Source of the DNA: Dichetophora obliterata
Taxonomy: Eukaryota; Arthropoda; Insecta; Diptera; Sciomyzidae
Direction of reading: 5' to 3'
DNA: 64,000 nt
Assembly (NCBI GenBank): GCA_963920525.1
Contig: OY986439.1
Coordinates: forward strand, 19,297,819 to 19,361,818
Shown one piece after another: positions 10,287 to 20,952 of the stretch. The stretch's first letter is position 1. Every line of letters begins with the position of its first letter. A program made the position numbers and the translations under genes. The notes below the pieces were generated by a model, which saw nothing but the letters and a program-made list of their open reading frames with translations, had not been told where the DNA came from and made no database searches.

Positions 10287-10946
10287 CAATTACAACAAAC
10301 ACAACAACAATACCAAATTAACCAACAAGTCAAAGACATCGTTACTACATTTACAACAACAGCACAAACGGCAATTAAATCTCGGCACCCACAACAATAG
10401 CACCAGAAACAACAACATAATAAGCCCCACTGCACTACTTAAAGTGCAGCGTAATCAATAAGATATTTTAAGTGTTCCAATTTTATTTACACTCTTTCTT
10501 TATTTTTTTCCTCATAAATCGCAACTATTAAAATAGGTTCAATTTTAAAGTATAACATTAAAATCAAACTCTTGCATTTCTGATATTATGTTGCAACCAT
10601 AAATTGGGCAACATTTTACGATTATTTATTCTACATATTAACCACAAGACATTAAAATGAAACCCTTGCATTTTTGATATTATGTTGCAACTATAAATTA
10701 GGCAACACTTTGCGACTATTAACTTTTACATATTAACCACATTGTATTTCTTTTACATACATTACATTTCTCCTATTTTACAATTGTATTTCTTCCATTT
10801 ATATCTTTACATACTTTTACACATTTACATTTCGAAAACGAATTGGTTAGATTTTAAGAAAGAGTTGTAATAAAGTTCAGTTCTAAGTTTACAGCAGAAA
10901 AGAAAAGTGTGTTTCAATCAAACTGCTCTAAGCAAGGAACATAACT
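10187..10946 (+). repeat. 3' LTR of the errantivirus
   Basis: Same 760 bp as 2433-3192. It carries the end of env (stop codon 10284-10286), the duplicated U3 unit (10555-10741) and AATAAA 10869-10874. It ends in TAACT and is followed by the CGCGCG target copy. Confidence 0.95.
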
Positions 10947-12117
10947 CGCGCGTATCTTAAATTGTTGCAAGTGCTGCGCGCGCCTCATGCGACCTGATGC
11001 GATACTATGATGCGATGCGATGCAATGCGACGCGTCCCATTGCAGTGCGACAGCGGGATGGATCATGCGCGCACGCAAAATAGTCGTGCACGATTTAATT
11101 CGTGATTTTTAAGGGGCCAACAACAAACAAGCGACTCACTCAAGTCAGTCGCTGAAGCTGCTGCTGCCACTTTTAGCTTAAATCGGGCAACAAGTACAAC
11201 GCGCGACCAACCGATTATGGCCAGTGTTTTGCTTGTTGTTGTCAGCATTTTTATTTAGGCACAAACAGAAAAAAAGAAAAAAAAAACAAAAAGAAAATCC
11301 ACAAAAACCAAATGAATAAAAATAAAATGAAAATGCTGTGGAAATTCATCTCGTCTCATCATTTTCGTCCACAACTGCGACGTTGTCGCATCAGCTTTAG
11401 CTGCGACCAGCAAATCTTCTACTTCTACTGCGACCCGGCCTCGCATTGTTTTACGTTGTACAACGAATTCTACAGCCTTCAGACAACGGCTCGTTTTGGT
11501 GTCTTTGTTTTTGCTGTTGCTGTTGCCAAGTTCATGAGACGCTCCTGATTTTCTTCATGTTGTACGTTATCTAGTTCAAGCTGGCGCGTTGTTGTGCTTC
11601 CAGAGCCAGTCAGTTCAGAGCCGAGTCTTGAGATTTTGTCCTGCATGCTTTTGACTTTGGTCGGTGGTTGCAGTGTTTTGTCTCTTTTGATTTATGAGAT
11701 TTATTGTTGCTACGTTTTCAATGCCTTTTATAAAGATTTTTTTGTTTTTGCTGCTGTTGTATTTGTTTCAATTCGGGAAGAAAGTTGGTAAATACCATTT
11801 GACCGTTGCTGTCGCATTACTTGAGCCGGAGGAGTCTTGGCGGTAGGCCTGATTTTTATTTTTTTCTAGTTCTATATTAGTTTTTGTTGTTTTTTTTACT
11901 GCGCAGCAAGTGTCGTTATGCACGGTATTGTTGCTGTTGTTGTTTTGGCTGTTGCGCTGCACGTTTTCTGCGTAGAGAAAAATTCATGGGAAAATTTGAA
12001 GCACTAGTTTTATGGCCACATTATTTAGTATCCTGATGGATTGGTGCATCAATCGAAATCAGTTCATTGGCCCTAGGATTCTCCCATGAATTGTGTTCTT
12101 ATGTTTTTATATTATAC
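10947..12117. other. Host-like, GC-richer non-coding island
   Basis: It begins with the right target copy CGCGCG (10947-10952). Near 10989-11030 is a run of GATGC-type repeats (TGATGCGATGCGATGCAATG), then low-copy-looking sequence with TTG/CTG triplet runs such as GTTGTTGTTTTGG near 11940. No frame has recognisable domains. The composition resembles introns, UTRs or enhancers of fly developmental genes, but I cannot assign it. Confidence 0.35.
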
Positions 12118-12480
12118 TAGCTGATTTACCCGGCTTTGCACAGTTCTGAAGATATTTCGACATTTTTTTGGTTATATTGATGCAGACAAAAACTACTTCA
12201 AAAATTATATTTTTTTGTGGCTTCTACCTAGGAGCCTTATATAGTGCGCTTAATAAACTATTGAAAAATCAAAGTAAGAAAACTGTAAGCTTAAGATTTT
12301 TTTGATTTTCCATTGAAGTCGTACGACTGTCACGTGCGTAGCCACGGAAATGCTCATATGCTGATATGCTTATATGCAATGTGCACTTTTTTAAGCAATA
12401 AACCTTTAAACCTAAAGCATTTCCAGTATTGGTAACGTTTAAGGAATTCTGACATTTGACAATTAGATTAAAGTGCTTTA
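12118..12480 (+). repeat. Fragment of an ACTAGCTGA-type dispersed repeat
   Basis: ACTAGCTGATTTACCCGGC at about 12117 matches the start of the repeat at 57606 (ACTAGCTGATATACCCGGTG). The element family is not identified. This copy seems short; its far end is not seen. Confidence 0.5.
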
Positions 12481-13215
12481 GACAAGGGCTTATACAGGAT
12501 TTGTTCTAGGGGGTGGCATAGGCATAAAGGAGTCTAGAATGCACATAAAGAAACTGTAACCTATATAATTCTATTTTCCGAGATTTTTGGTACTAATTTT
12601 GTTATCATGATACGCCACACATAGAGGTATTTGCTCGTTCTGGGCGGCCAAAAACCCAAAAGTCAAAGTAGGAATAATATTGAAAAAAATAGTCACTGCG
12701 TTAAAAGAGATTCCAAAGAACATTAGACAACAACCAAAATTTTTTTCCGCGCACCACGCGCACGTACGAGCAGTCGAAAGTTGAGTGTTTCACAGAGTTC
12801 TCGTAATAGTACTCGGTTCCCTTACAAAACAACCGGTTTCCATAGTAAATATTAGCAAAACAAGTTAATCGCACTAGGAAAAAATGATGGATCCTAGTAC
12901 TTCATATAATGGACTTATGAAAAATCATTTTACAACATATAATTAGTCATATCAATGCTGATTTTTTATTGATTGAAAGTAACCTTCTTTTTGTAGTAAA
13001 TTTTTGTTGAATTTATTTTTCAAGAAGCTTTTTCATATGTTATCAAGATAGATCAAGCAATAATATTTTTTGTTTAGCATTATTCAATCTTTCCTTTAAT
13101 GAAGTATCAAAAATTTTTTCCCGGATAGTCCCGGATAAGCACTTTTTTGATACTTTAAATATTTTTATATTTCAAAAGCTTTTTTATAATAAGTGGTAAC
13201 TCTTAAACATTATTA

Positions 13216-13496
13216 GGGGTATTCACGATTCAGTGCACTTGCCTGTGCAGTTGAGGACTTGAGGACTTGTGCACTTTACAAAAACATATTGTACGTACTT
13301 CAAAAATCTGCACAAGTGCTTTTCTACCATTACCTTCAACTTGAGGACTTGAGCAGTTGTGCACTTGAGTGCATTGAAAAATGTTGACAGCTTTGAAATG
13401 GTGATGGTGGTGTGTTCACGAAAACCTAACTGCTCAACTGCACAAGTCCTCAAGTCCTCAACTGCACAGGCAAGTGCACTGAATCGTGAATACCCC
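13216..13496. mobile_element. 281-bp MITE with ~55-bp inverted ends
   Basis: The ends GGGGTATTCACGATTCAGTG and their complement are near-perfect for about 55 bp. TA occurs at both sides (13214-13215 and 13497-13498). The arms contain a GAGGACTTGA-type repeat. Related to the MITE at 30245-30494 (both have GTATTC ends and TA sites), with a fragment at 43625-43690. Confidence 0.85.
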
Positions 13497-13773
13497 TATT
13501 ATAATAAGTGTTGTGAAATTCGTGTGCATAGCAAAAGCAACATTGATCTATGTATATTGAAATTGAAGAGAGACAGCTAATGTATAATTGTTAGTTTGTT
13601 TTATAGTTGTTTGTTTTTTGCTGTGTACACGCTTCTGTTGAGTTTTTTTATGTATACTCCTTCACTTGTTCTAGAAATTTAACCGCGACAAGTCGTGCCT
13701 AAAAGTTGAAATAATAAATATATTCCAATAGTAAAATTCCAAAAAATTATTTATCATTGTTTCAAGGGGCAAG

Positions 13774-14172
13774 ATGGTGAAGCGTAAAACTCTTTTCGAC
13801 CAAGTGAAGAGTTCAGGTGTGCCTTCTATTGATGGTAAGCTAAAATGTTTAAATAATCAACTGTTCGCATATAAAGGCTATAAAAAAGAGCAATTAGCTA
13901 GCTTGAAGCGTAACTTTGCTCACTTTAAAACCCAATTTAAACAAAGGTGGATGAAATCTCACAGCAAAGAGGAAACATTTTTGAAGTACAATGACTCATG
14001 GCTTCAAAGGACCATTGAAATTCCTGTGGAATCGTCTCAAAATCAACCTGGCCGACCTCAGAAATTTTTCGGGGAGTCTAACGACGGAAGCAAAAGGATG
14101 TTTTTAACGGATGTTTTAAACCAAAGCTTCATTTTACTCATAAATAAACATACTTTTATATTACAGTCTTAA
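13774..14172 (+). CDS. N-terminal-like fragment of an unclassified transposon protein
   Basis: 132 codons from ATG 13774 to TAA. It is a basic, Lys-rich protein with NDSWLQRTIEIP followed by a GRPQKFFGES segment and SKR. From memory this resembles the start of a family of uncharacterised arthropod and cnidarian transposon proteins in which a short N-terminal domain leads to a GRP...F..S..SKRR linker. The rest, including any nuclease, is missing here. It lies inside the TA-flanked element at 12624-14548. The assignment is weak. Confidence 0.4.
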   Translation: MVKRKTLFDQVKSSGVPSIDGKLKCLNNQLFAYKGYKKEQLASLKRNFAHFKTQFKQRWMKSHSKEETFLKYNDSWLQRTIEIPVESSQNQPGRPQKFFGESNDGSKRMFLTDVLNQSFILLINKHTFILQS

Positions 14173-15000
14173 ATTATACGGTTCCTAAATGAAAAAATGT
14201 GTAAAAACATCTCCAAAGTTGATAAATAGCCAATTTTTTTTTGCAAAAGTTAGTTTGCTGGAGAAATACACACAGATGTTTCAATATTACTTAAATATCA
14301 TTTTCATATCTTCGAAATGGTTTCTTAGTTTCTTCTTTCTAAATCCACTGAGAAATTCAAAATCAATTCATATTCAACAAAGTTAATAGCTTATATCTGC
14401 AAAAGGGCAGAAAACCCGGTTTTTTACCCGTAACTCAAGATTTTAGAAAGTTTCGCAAATTTCAAGAACAGAGTCTTGTTGTACTCGACAAGATATCTGC
14501 ATTTAAGCACAAAAATAATTTTGGCCGCCCAGATCGTTGAAATACCTGTATGTGCGCCGGTAGACACACGCTTGTACACATAAGAAAATTATATATATTT
14601 CAAAGATGGAGTAAAAATCTTTCTAGTATCATGCTCGAAACATTTTCATATTTAATTTTGTTTTCATGTAATTTGAAACATTTTTTTCAAACAATATTCT
14701 TTGTGATTTAGTTAATTCAATAATGTGAGATCTTCTTTATCCCTAAATAAAATTGCATTAATTACTATTTAGCCCCCAAGTTTTCCTCTTTTTAAATAAG
14801 ATTACAAAAATGTCCCAATATTTTTGTTTTTTTTTAAAAAATGAATACAACCAGAGGGGTTACTCTGTAACTCGAATACGAAAACATTAGTTTTCGGATT
14901 CGAGTACGTGCAACCACGCAATTCGAAGTTCGACATTTTATTTCAGATTTTTGGATTTAAATTTGTCCCTTTTTTAAATTTAAAATTCTGTTACTTTCTA

Positions 15001-15800
15001 CAGGGTCCGCCATCTAACGTTTTTTTTTCAACTAGTGCTTATTTCGTGAATGGTAACACTTAGCTCATGTCTGATTTGATAAATAATTAGTTTTATCCTT
15101 CCGCTGAACGAATATGGTTGTGTATACGCTTGAACAACGCTGAGAAGTGGGCCTGCGATCGACTTACAGAAGATACCGATTTTGTCAAAAAAATCATCTT
15201 TTCAGATGAAGCTTATTTTGATCTTGGCGGGTATGTAAACAAGCAAAATTGTCGCATTTGGGGCACAAAAAACCCGCACGCATACATTGAAAAGCCGCTG
15301 CACCCAAAACGAGTCACTGTTTGGTGCGGATTTTGGTCCAGAGGCATAATTGGGCCATTTTTCTTCGAAAATGAGCAAGGAGTGGCCGTTACAGTCTATG
15401 GCGATCGTTATCGGGCCATGTTGAACGAGTTTTTGTTCACAAAAATTGAAGAGGAGGATATTGGCAACATTTGGTTTCAACAGGACGGCGCTACGTGCCA
15501 CACAGCCGAAGCTACACTCGATGTTTTGCGCCCTGTTTTTGAAGGTTGCATTATCAGCCGCAGAGCTGATGTCGTTTGGCCACCTCGGAGCTGCGATTTG
15601 ACACCGTTGGACTATTATTTGTGGGGTGCCCTCAAAGATAAGTGTGCCCTCAAAGACAAGCCAGAGACAATTGACGCTTTAAAGGACAATATTCGTGAAG
15701 CCATTGCTGAAATACAGCTGCACACAATCGATAATGTGTTTAAAAATTGGACCGATCGTGTAGGCTACTGCATGGCCAATTTACTATTAATATAATAATA
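15001..15800 (+). mobile_element. Internally deleted, 3'-truncated rosa-type (DD41D) mariner
   Basis: The left end CAGGGTCCGCCATCTAACG follows TA (14999-15000) and matches the end of the mariner at 45829-47132. Sequence runs through the start codon, jumps from about codon 10 to codon ~138 of the transposase, and is lost after the C-terminal region. No right inverted end is found. It was inserted into the Harbinger element. Confidence 0.85.
15114..15795 (+). pseudogene. Mariner transposase pseudogene (DD41D)
   Basis: The original ATG at 15114 is followed by nine codons. A deletion of ~370 bp relative to the copy at 45934-47019 then shifts the frame to an immediate stop. The remaining frame (from about 15142) encodes the catalytic domain: IIFSDEAYFDLGG, FQQDGATCHT and SCDLTPLDYYLWG. 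The last two acidic residues are 41 apart, the spacing of the rosa/DD41D group described in tephritids. The C-terminus diverges after GYCMA. It cannot encode an active enzyme. Confidence 0.9.
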
Positions 15801-15877
15801 ATTTACTATTTTTATTAAATTTTTTTATGAAATGTTCAATATTTGCGGTATTTCCCACACAAAGGCAAATAAAACAG

Positions 15878-16436
15878 AGCCAATTTGAAAAAAATTGTGG
15901 ATTTTATGGTGGCACACCTCGATTTGGCGAAAGGCCACATTAAGACGTCTAATGCGAGGCAAACATCTAACAGTCTGAGGAGTTTGGCAGTAGAGTTGAA
16001 TTCCGACGGGCCTCCAACTCGGGACGTGCCTTCATGGAAAAAAGTGAGTTATGATTACAAATAACATATTTTGTAGGCAGTAACAAATGTAAATATTGTA
16101 GGTATGGGCAGACTATAAAACGCACCTAAAATCAAAGTTGCGAAAGAATAAAGCTAACATGTCCGATACAGGTGGTGGCCCTTCCCGATATTGCTCCCTT
16201 ACTGGGCTGGAAGAGCAAGTCAGCCAACTACTCAATATGGAAGAAGCGGTTGAAGGCATGAGTTCGGTGGTCAGGATTTTGCGCAAACGGAAATGACGCT
16301 GACATGGATGATGGCAACACAGCCCCTGCCATAGAGACTATTCCATCTTCGTCCAATCTTCGACAAGGAATCCGAAAAGAAAATAGAGTTAACCTCCTTC
16401 AAAGACAATTGTTTAAATTAGACGCCTCGCGTTAGA
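15878..16436 (+). pseudogene. Harbinger Myb/SANT-like DNA-binding protein, broken
   Basis: Exon 15878-16043 ends in PSWKK and meets a GT-AG intron of 58 bases (16044-16101). Exon 16102-16296 continues VWADYK and later GGGPSRY and LEEQVSQLL. This matches the Harbinger accessory protein: a trihelix/Myb-like domain with W..VW.DYK, then a GGG linker. A TGA at 16294 ends the frame, but a +1 shift there keeps acidic, then basic coding up to TAG 16434, so one base has been gained. A Lys-rich coiled-coil frame at 16501-16731 may be its former C-terminus. In active elements this protein carries the transposase into the nucleus and onto the ends. Confidence 0.75.
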
Positions 16437-16927
16437 CGTTTTCGTTTACATTAGATAAGTAACAAATCAAGTTTCGTACCAAGAAAATCACACAAAAATA
16501 TTGACGGAAATTAATCAAAATCTTTGCAAAATAGTGGAGCAAAATGAAAAAAACTCAAAAATGGAAAGAAAAAAATATAGACTAGCAAAAGATACACTTG
16601 AATTCAAGAAAAAAAAAAAGTTGCAACAAACTAAAATAAAATTAGATAAGTTAAAACTTAAACAAGAAATATTAGACCTTAAGAAATTTGTAAAAAAAAC
16701 ACTAAGAACCAAATGTAAAATAATTTCATAATTTTTAGAAATAATTAATAATTAGTTGCATCATAAATTGCTTTGTTTTTGATACTTTCTTCGCAGCTAT
16801 GCTAAATTATTTTCCTTTATTTATTGCTATACATTTTTTAGCTAGTACTTATTTTATTTTTTTATGTTGACCACAACGAATGGATTCCACATTTTTAGTT
16901 TAACAAATAAAAACATAGTTTTTTCTT

Positions 16928-17989
16928 TTATTGGAATAAACTGTCTTTTATTAAGTCTCTTGTAGCTGTTGCAATTCTAAAATAATTTGAATTTTCTTGA
17001 ATTAAAACACCAAAAACTCGTTCTATTATAGAGCGTACTTTGTAAAATTCTTCGTTGAAGATCGATTCTGCTGTGTGTTCGGCGGTATTTCGGTATGGAG
17101 TCAGAATGCATGGCTCGAGTGGGTAGCCAGAGTCACCTTAAAGATACAAAAACAAGAAGTTTACAATTAAACAAAAACCAATTCATGTCGTTTCATTTAC
17201 TTTTACCTAATATCCACGTTGATTTGTCTCCATTCTCAAAATTTCGTTTTAAAATTTCTCTTGCTTGTGAAAGGCTCCACACATGTGAATCATGCGCTGC
17301 TTCTCCATATCGCGCATTCACATACCGAATTTTCATTAAATGATCACATATCTATGAATAAGGCTAATTTCCCATTAATAATCAACTAATTAAAAAGTTG
17401 ATTGCTTTAAAGCCTTAACCCTTACCACCATAGCGTTTATACTATGTATGTTCATTTTTACGGGGCCGCACCATCTGGATCTGATAACTCCAATTAATCC
17501 CGGTATGCGTGATTTCGTGTAAAAAAACTTTTTGACATATTTTTTTTCATCATCCGTCATAATAAATTTAATATGTCGTAGGCACAATATGGTTTCTATT
17601 GCTTGGCAAACCTCAGAAACGCAGGTAGATATGGTTTGTTGTGCTAGTCCCAAGTGGAGATCCTGCCCGATTTGATGTTGATAACCCCCTTGTGCAAGGA
17701 ACTTGAGGGTTGCAGCTAGTTCTATAGTTGGTGGAACTCCGGCAGACCTTAATGGTGTCTTTATATTGTTTTTGATACTTTCAAGAACGTACGCAAAGGC
17801 CTGTTTGCTCAAACGAAAATTTTTCACAAAACTAGGGAACAAGAAACATATAGTTATGTTTTAATAAATTTATGGCATCTTCCTTTTATCGTTGAGGCTC
17901 AAAACGTTCGAATGGTCCCGTATGATTTTTCGATGGACTCTTTCGTTTCCATCGTCATTTTCTAAATACCACAACGCCACAGAATCCAT
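16928..17989 (-). pseudogene. HARBI1-type transposase, broken
   Basis: Read on the minus strand, a short first exon starts at ATG 17989. The next block (about 17837 down to 17390) has the helical N-terminus (FRLSKQAFAYVL, GYQHQIGQDL, QQTISTCVSEV) and IPGLIGVI. The first catalytic Asp region is garbled by frameshifts. Next come ARYGEAAHDSHVW (second Asp, ~17290) and GDSGYPLEPCILTPYRN (~17135-17085), then SIIERVFGVL with the Glu, ending at TAA 16928-16930. Domain order matches the DDE nuclease of HARBI1-like enzymes. Introns and at least one frameshift interrupt it, so it is not functional. Confidence 0.85.
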
Positions 17990-18460
17990 TTTCACCAAAA
18001 TTAATTTGCTTTGTAAAATATTTTTTTTTATTTCTCTATTTTATTTTGAAATACTTTTCGAAGTTTTGACGTCAAAGCAGAAGTGATGTATCCCTTTAAC
18101 GGAAAGCAAAGCGAAAATCGATTTCCCTCATGATAACAAGATACAGAGTGCGGTTTTAAGTTCGATTCGGATTTAGCTTTCGCAACGGATTCCTTTTCGA
18201 ATCGAGTTGCAGAGTAACCCCCCAGCAATATTTTTAGACAATTTTTTCCAGTTTTGGAGACCTATAGCTCATGCGTCTCAATTGCGAGCGGCATAAAATT
18301 TATCAGATTTGGATTAAGCAGGAAAAAATCGCTGTTCTTGAAATGTTCCCCGCATAGACATCAACTGACTTATTTCTTTTTTCAACATGTATCAGTTCTA
18401 GCAGAATGCAAGTTACTAAATTCGAGTTTGGAAACATACCTATTATATGTTTAATGGAAA

Positions 18461-18638
18461 AAATTAAGTATGGCATATTTTAATAACTACATTGTTTTTA
18501 ATACTTCTAAAAAAAATAAGTATTTTTGTTCAACAACAACAAGTTCTTTGCAGAACAAACCAACAAAAATACTTATTATTTTAGAATTATTAAAAACAAT
18601 GTAGTAATTAAAATATGCCATCATTAATTTTTTATTAA
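18461..18638. repeat. 178-bp near-perfect hairpin
   Basis: Arms 18461-18531 and 18568-18638 are complementary with about five differences over 71 bases, separated by a ~36-base loop that itself contains GTTCTTTGCAGAAC. TTAA-type DNA lies outside. No coding content. It may be a tiny foldback transposon. Confidence 0.85.
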
Positions 18639-18784
18639 CAAAAAAATTATTTTTTTAATTTAAAACGTATGAATAAATACATAAAGAGGTACATGTATCG
18701 ATGGGTTTTCGGTTTCATTCATTTTCTAAATATATTAACTTATATGTTGACTTATATGATAACTTGCACGAAATTTTAGGTTCT

Positions 18785-19745
18785 CTTATGCTGCTGTACG
18801 TCTGCTAAAAAGCTATCTTGCCGATAGGTCTCAAAGGGTTAAATTTGGGATAAATGTTTCGGAGTTAAAAAATATCACTAGTGGAGTACCTCAAGGCTCA
18901 TTACTTGGTCCGTTGTTATTTACTATGTTTTCTAATGACATTTTCAGCAAGTGTAATCATGTAAAAATCCATGCGTATGCTGATGACCTTCATTTATATT
19001 TGTCTAAGCCATTCGGCTTGGTAGAAGATCTTTGTGTTCGGGTTAATGAGGATTTAAAGAAAATAGCTGAGTGGGCGAAGGTAAATATGCTAAAATTAAA
19101 CCCTTTGAAATCATATGTCTTACCTATAGCTAAAAATTTGCAATGTTTTACAAGACTTGAATCCAATTCTTCTAAATGACGTGGACCTTAAATTTGTTAA
19201 GAAAGCAACCAACCTCGGATATATAATTAACTCCTCTCTGTCATGTGAGGATCATATCAATTCATGCGTTTGTAAGTTTTACTACGGGTTACGCAACCTT
19301 CGGATGACTGGTAGTTTTGTGCCAGTCGAAATAAGTCGCAAACTGGTGGTGCAGCTCCTCCTGCCTTGATTCTAAGCTTGACTCCCGGTCGGCGCATAAG
19401 CTTTTGGTTGCATTGAAAAATGCGGCCCGCTACGTTTTTGGCCTCAAAAGTTTTGACCATGTAAATATCTACTCAAAACAATTACTTGGACGAGGTCTTT
19501 TAAATCATCTTGATGCAAGAAATTGCATTATTTTGCATAAAATTATTCATACTCAGTGTACTAGTTACATGTTTGATAAACTATATTTTTGTAGGTCAAG
19601 CAGAATCTTCAATATTTTAATATCTAGATATAGTTTCATAAGCTCCAGTAGATTGTTCTTCGTGAGCGCAATTAGATCTTGGAATTCATTACCAATTAGC
19701 ATTCCATTTGTATCCAATAGTAAAACCTTTAAGCATTTAGTTTAA
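18785..19745 (+). pseudogene. Reverse transcriptase, C-terminal part, frameshifted
   Basis: SGVPQGSLLGPLLF (~18876) and HAYADDLHLY (active-site YADD, ~18970) are in one frame. It shifts near 19157, where NPILLNDVDLK continues, stops at TGA 19367 and shifts again. The C-terminal region ARYVFGLKSFDH...RSWNSLPISIP ends at TAA 19743. The RSWNSLP ending without an RNase H domain fits CR1/L2/Jockey-type ORF2. At least two frameshifts and one stop make it inactive; endonuclease and the N-terminal half of the polymerase are missing. Confidence 0.8.
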
Positions 19746-20018
19746 GAGCACTTCTTCTAAATCTACCTATTTTCCTCGCTTTTCTCTGATTTTATCTGAT
19801 TCCTTTAAATATCATAATTTTGTTATTATTTATCATAATTTTGTAATTAATATTAAATCGATTATTTATTTTTAAATTTTGTTCTTAACTTATATAATCT
19901 GATTGTTGTTATTATGATACTTATTTGTTGTTATTTTCATTGTCAATGTGGCATTTAAAAGATTAAATCTTATTTGTCCAACAATTACCTAAATAAATAC
20001 AAATACGAATACAAATAT
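18785..20018 (+). mobile_element. 5'-truncated non-LTR retrotransposon (CR1/Jockey-like, no RNase H)
   Basis: It starts inside the reverse transcriptase and runs to a 3' end made of AAATACG-type short repeats (~19993-20018). The same family is found on the minus strand at 47880-51265, with parallel protein motifs. There is no poly(A) tail. Confidence 0.75.
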
Positions 20019-20019
20019 T

Positions 20020-20944
20020 CCAGAACCTCCCTACAAGGCTTGATTCTGAATCCTGGATTCTGAATCCTGAATCTGAATATAAGCACGTGACGCGAAACAA
20101 AATTAAAAAAATTCTCAAAATGGGTGGACGCTTGTTAAAAACGTGAATTTGAAGAAGCTTAAAATAAATGTTTCAAATCAAGTTTCCTATTCAAATTTGA
20201 GTCATAAAGAACTTCTGACCTAAGATATTCTAATATAAAAGCGTTTTCTTAACAAGGATTTGCCATCAGATTTTTTACAAAATTAGATAAAAAGGTAGCC
20301 TACTTTATTCAGAATTTCCTAATTTTTTCGCTTTTGAATTAGAAGCTCGCCCTCGCCTAGAACGTTGAAATTTTCTCAAATTTAAATGCTGCAAGATTGT
20401 TAGCAATTTAATTAAGTTTACGAAAAATTAAACAATTATCCAAATTGAATCATTTTTATGACAGAAGAACGATTTTTTATGCCTACTTTTGGGAAAGCAT
20501 TTAGTTTTTTAAATTCATTTTACTTTGTTTTCTTCTTGTGTTTAATTACTTTAAAACATAAATTCGCTTATCGTCCAAGTTCATATACGTTATTGGCTTA
20601 AATGTCCCTTACCATTTGTTGCTCCGAAGAATGATCTTCGATTAATAGGGATATCATTCCTTATCATTCCTCAATTTCTCGTAAGAATAACATCGTAATT
20701 TGTTCCATTGCATGCGTAGTATTTACTAATGGCTTCGTACTATTTAGTATTAGTTGAGTTTGAAATATTTACAACATAAATCTTTTAGCCTGGTTTGTAC
20801 AACAATTTCCGAATATAAAGAAATGTGTGAGTGCAAGGTGGCCGTAGTCTACTGAAAGAGTACGTGGCCCGTAAGCTAAGAAACCGTGGTTCAAACCCTA
20901 GCTAAGATAGAATGTTTGTTTTTGTTATTATGTTAATGTCAGAG
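20020..20944. other. Non-coding DNA with a short TGAATCC-type repeat and a weak tRNA-like segment
   Basis: At 20040-20080 is TTCTGAATCCTGGATTCTGAAT, a short tandem or palindromic motif. At 20838-20900 is a segment with GGTTCAAACC (20888-20897), like a pol III B box, and an A-box-like TGGCCGTAGTCT ~50 bases upstream. The arms do not fold into a proper cloverleaf, so at most it is a decayed tRNA-derived SINE. Nothing else is seen. Confidence 0.35.
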
Positions 20945-20952
20945 CTGTAAAA

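Larger units (their letters stand above)
2433..10946 (+). mobile_element. Full-length ZAM-like errantivirus (gypsy-group LTR retrotransposon with env)
   Basis: Structure 5' to 3': 760-bp LTR, tRNA-Ser-type primer binding site, leader, gag, pol in the -1 frame, env, polypurine tract, 760-bp LTR, 8514 bp in all. The LTRs run AGTTA...TAACT, and I find no mismatch or indel between them (constant offset of 7754). All three reading frames are open and the catalytic residues of protease, reverse transcriptase, RNase H and integrase are present. This indicates a very recent insertion of a possibly active copy. The CGCGCG target and the serine primer site place it near ZAM in the errantivirus group; the exact family needs a database comparison. 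Confidence 0.95.
12624..14548. mobile_element. DNA transposon with TA target duplication, superfamily uncertain
   Basis: Imperfect terminal inverted repeats start GAGGTATTTGCTCGTTCTGG at the left. The right end reads as CAGGTATTT on the other strand; both run inward to GGGCGGCCAAAA. TA lies outside each end (12622-12623 and 14549-14550). The 1925-bp element contains a nested 281-bp MITE and one short open frame (13774-14172). TA targets suggest the Tc1/mariner group in the broad sense, but the protein does not look like a mariner transposase. Confidence 0.7.
14855..18222. mobile_element. Decayed PIF/Harbinger DNA transposon
   Basis: Inverted ends GGGGTTACTCTGTAACTCGA (from 14856) and TCGAGTTGCAGAGTAACCCC (to 18221) frame ~3.4 kb. 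Inside are the two genes typical of the superfamily in convergent orientation: a Myb/SANT-like gene on + and a HARBI1-type transposase on -. CAG flanks each side (14852-14854 and 18223-18225), a plausible 3-bp duplication. A mariner is inserted between the left end and the Myb-like gene. Both genes are disrupted. Confidence 0.85.

Noticed and set aside
20838..20900. A tRNA gene
   Set aside because: B-box-like sequence present, but acceptor and T stems do not pair; kept only as a weak SINE hint.
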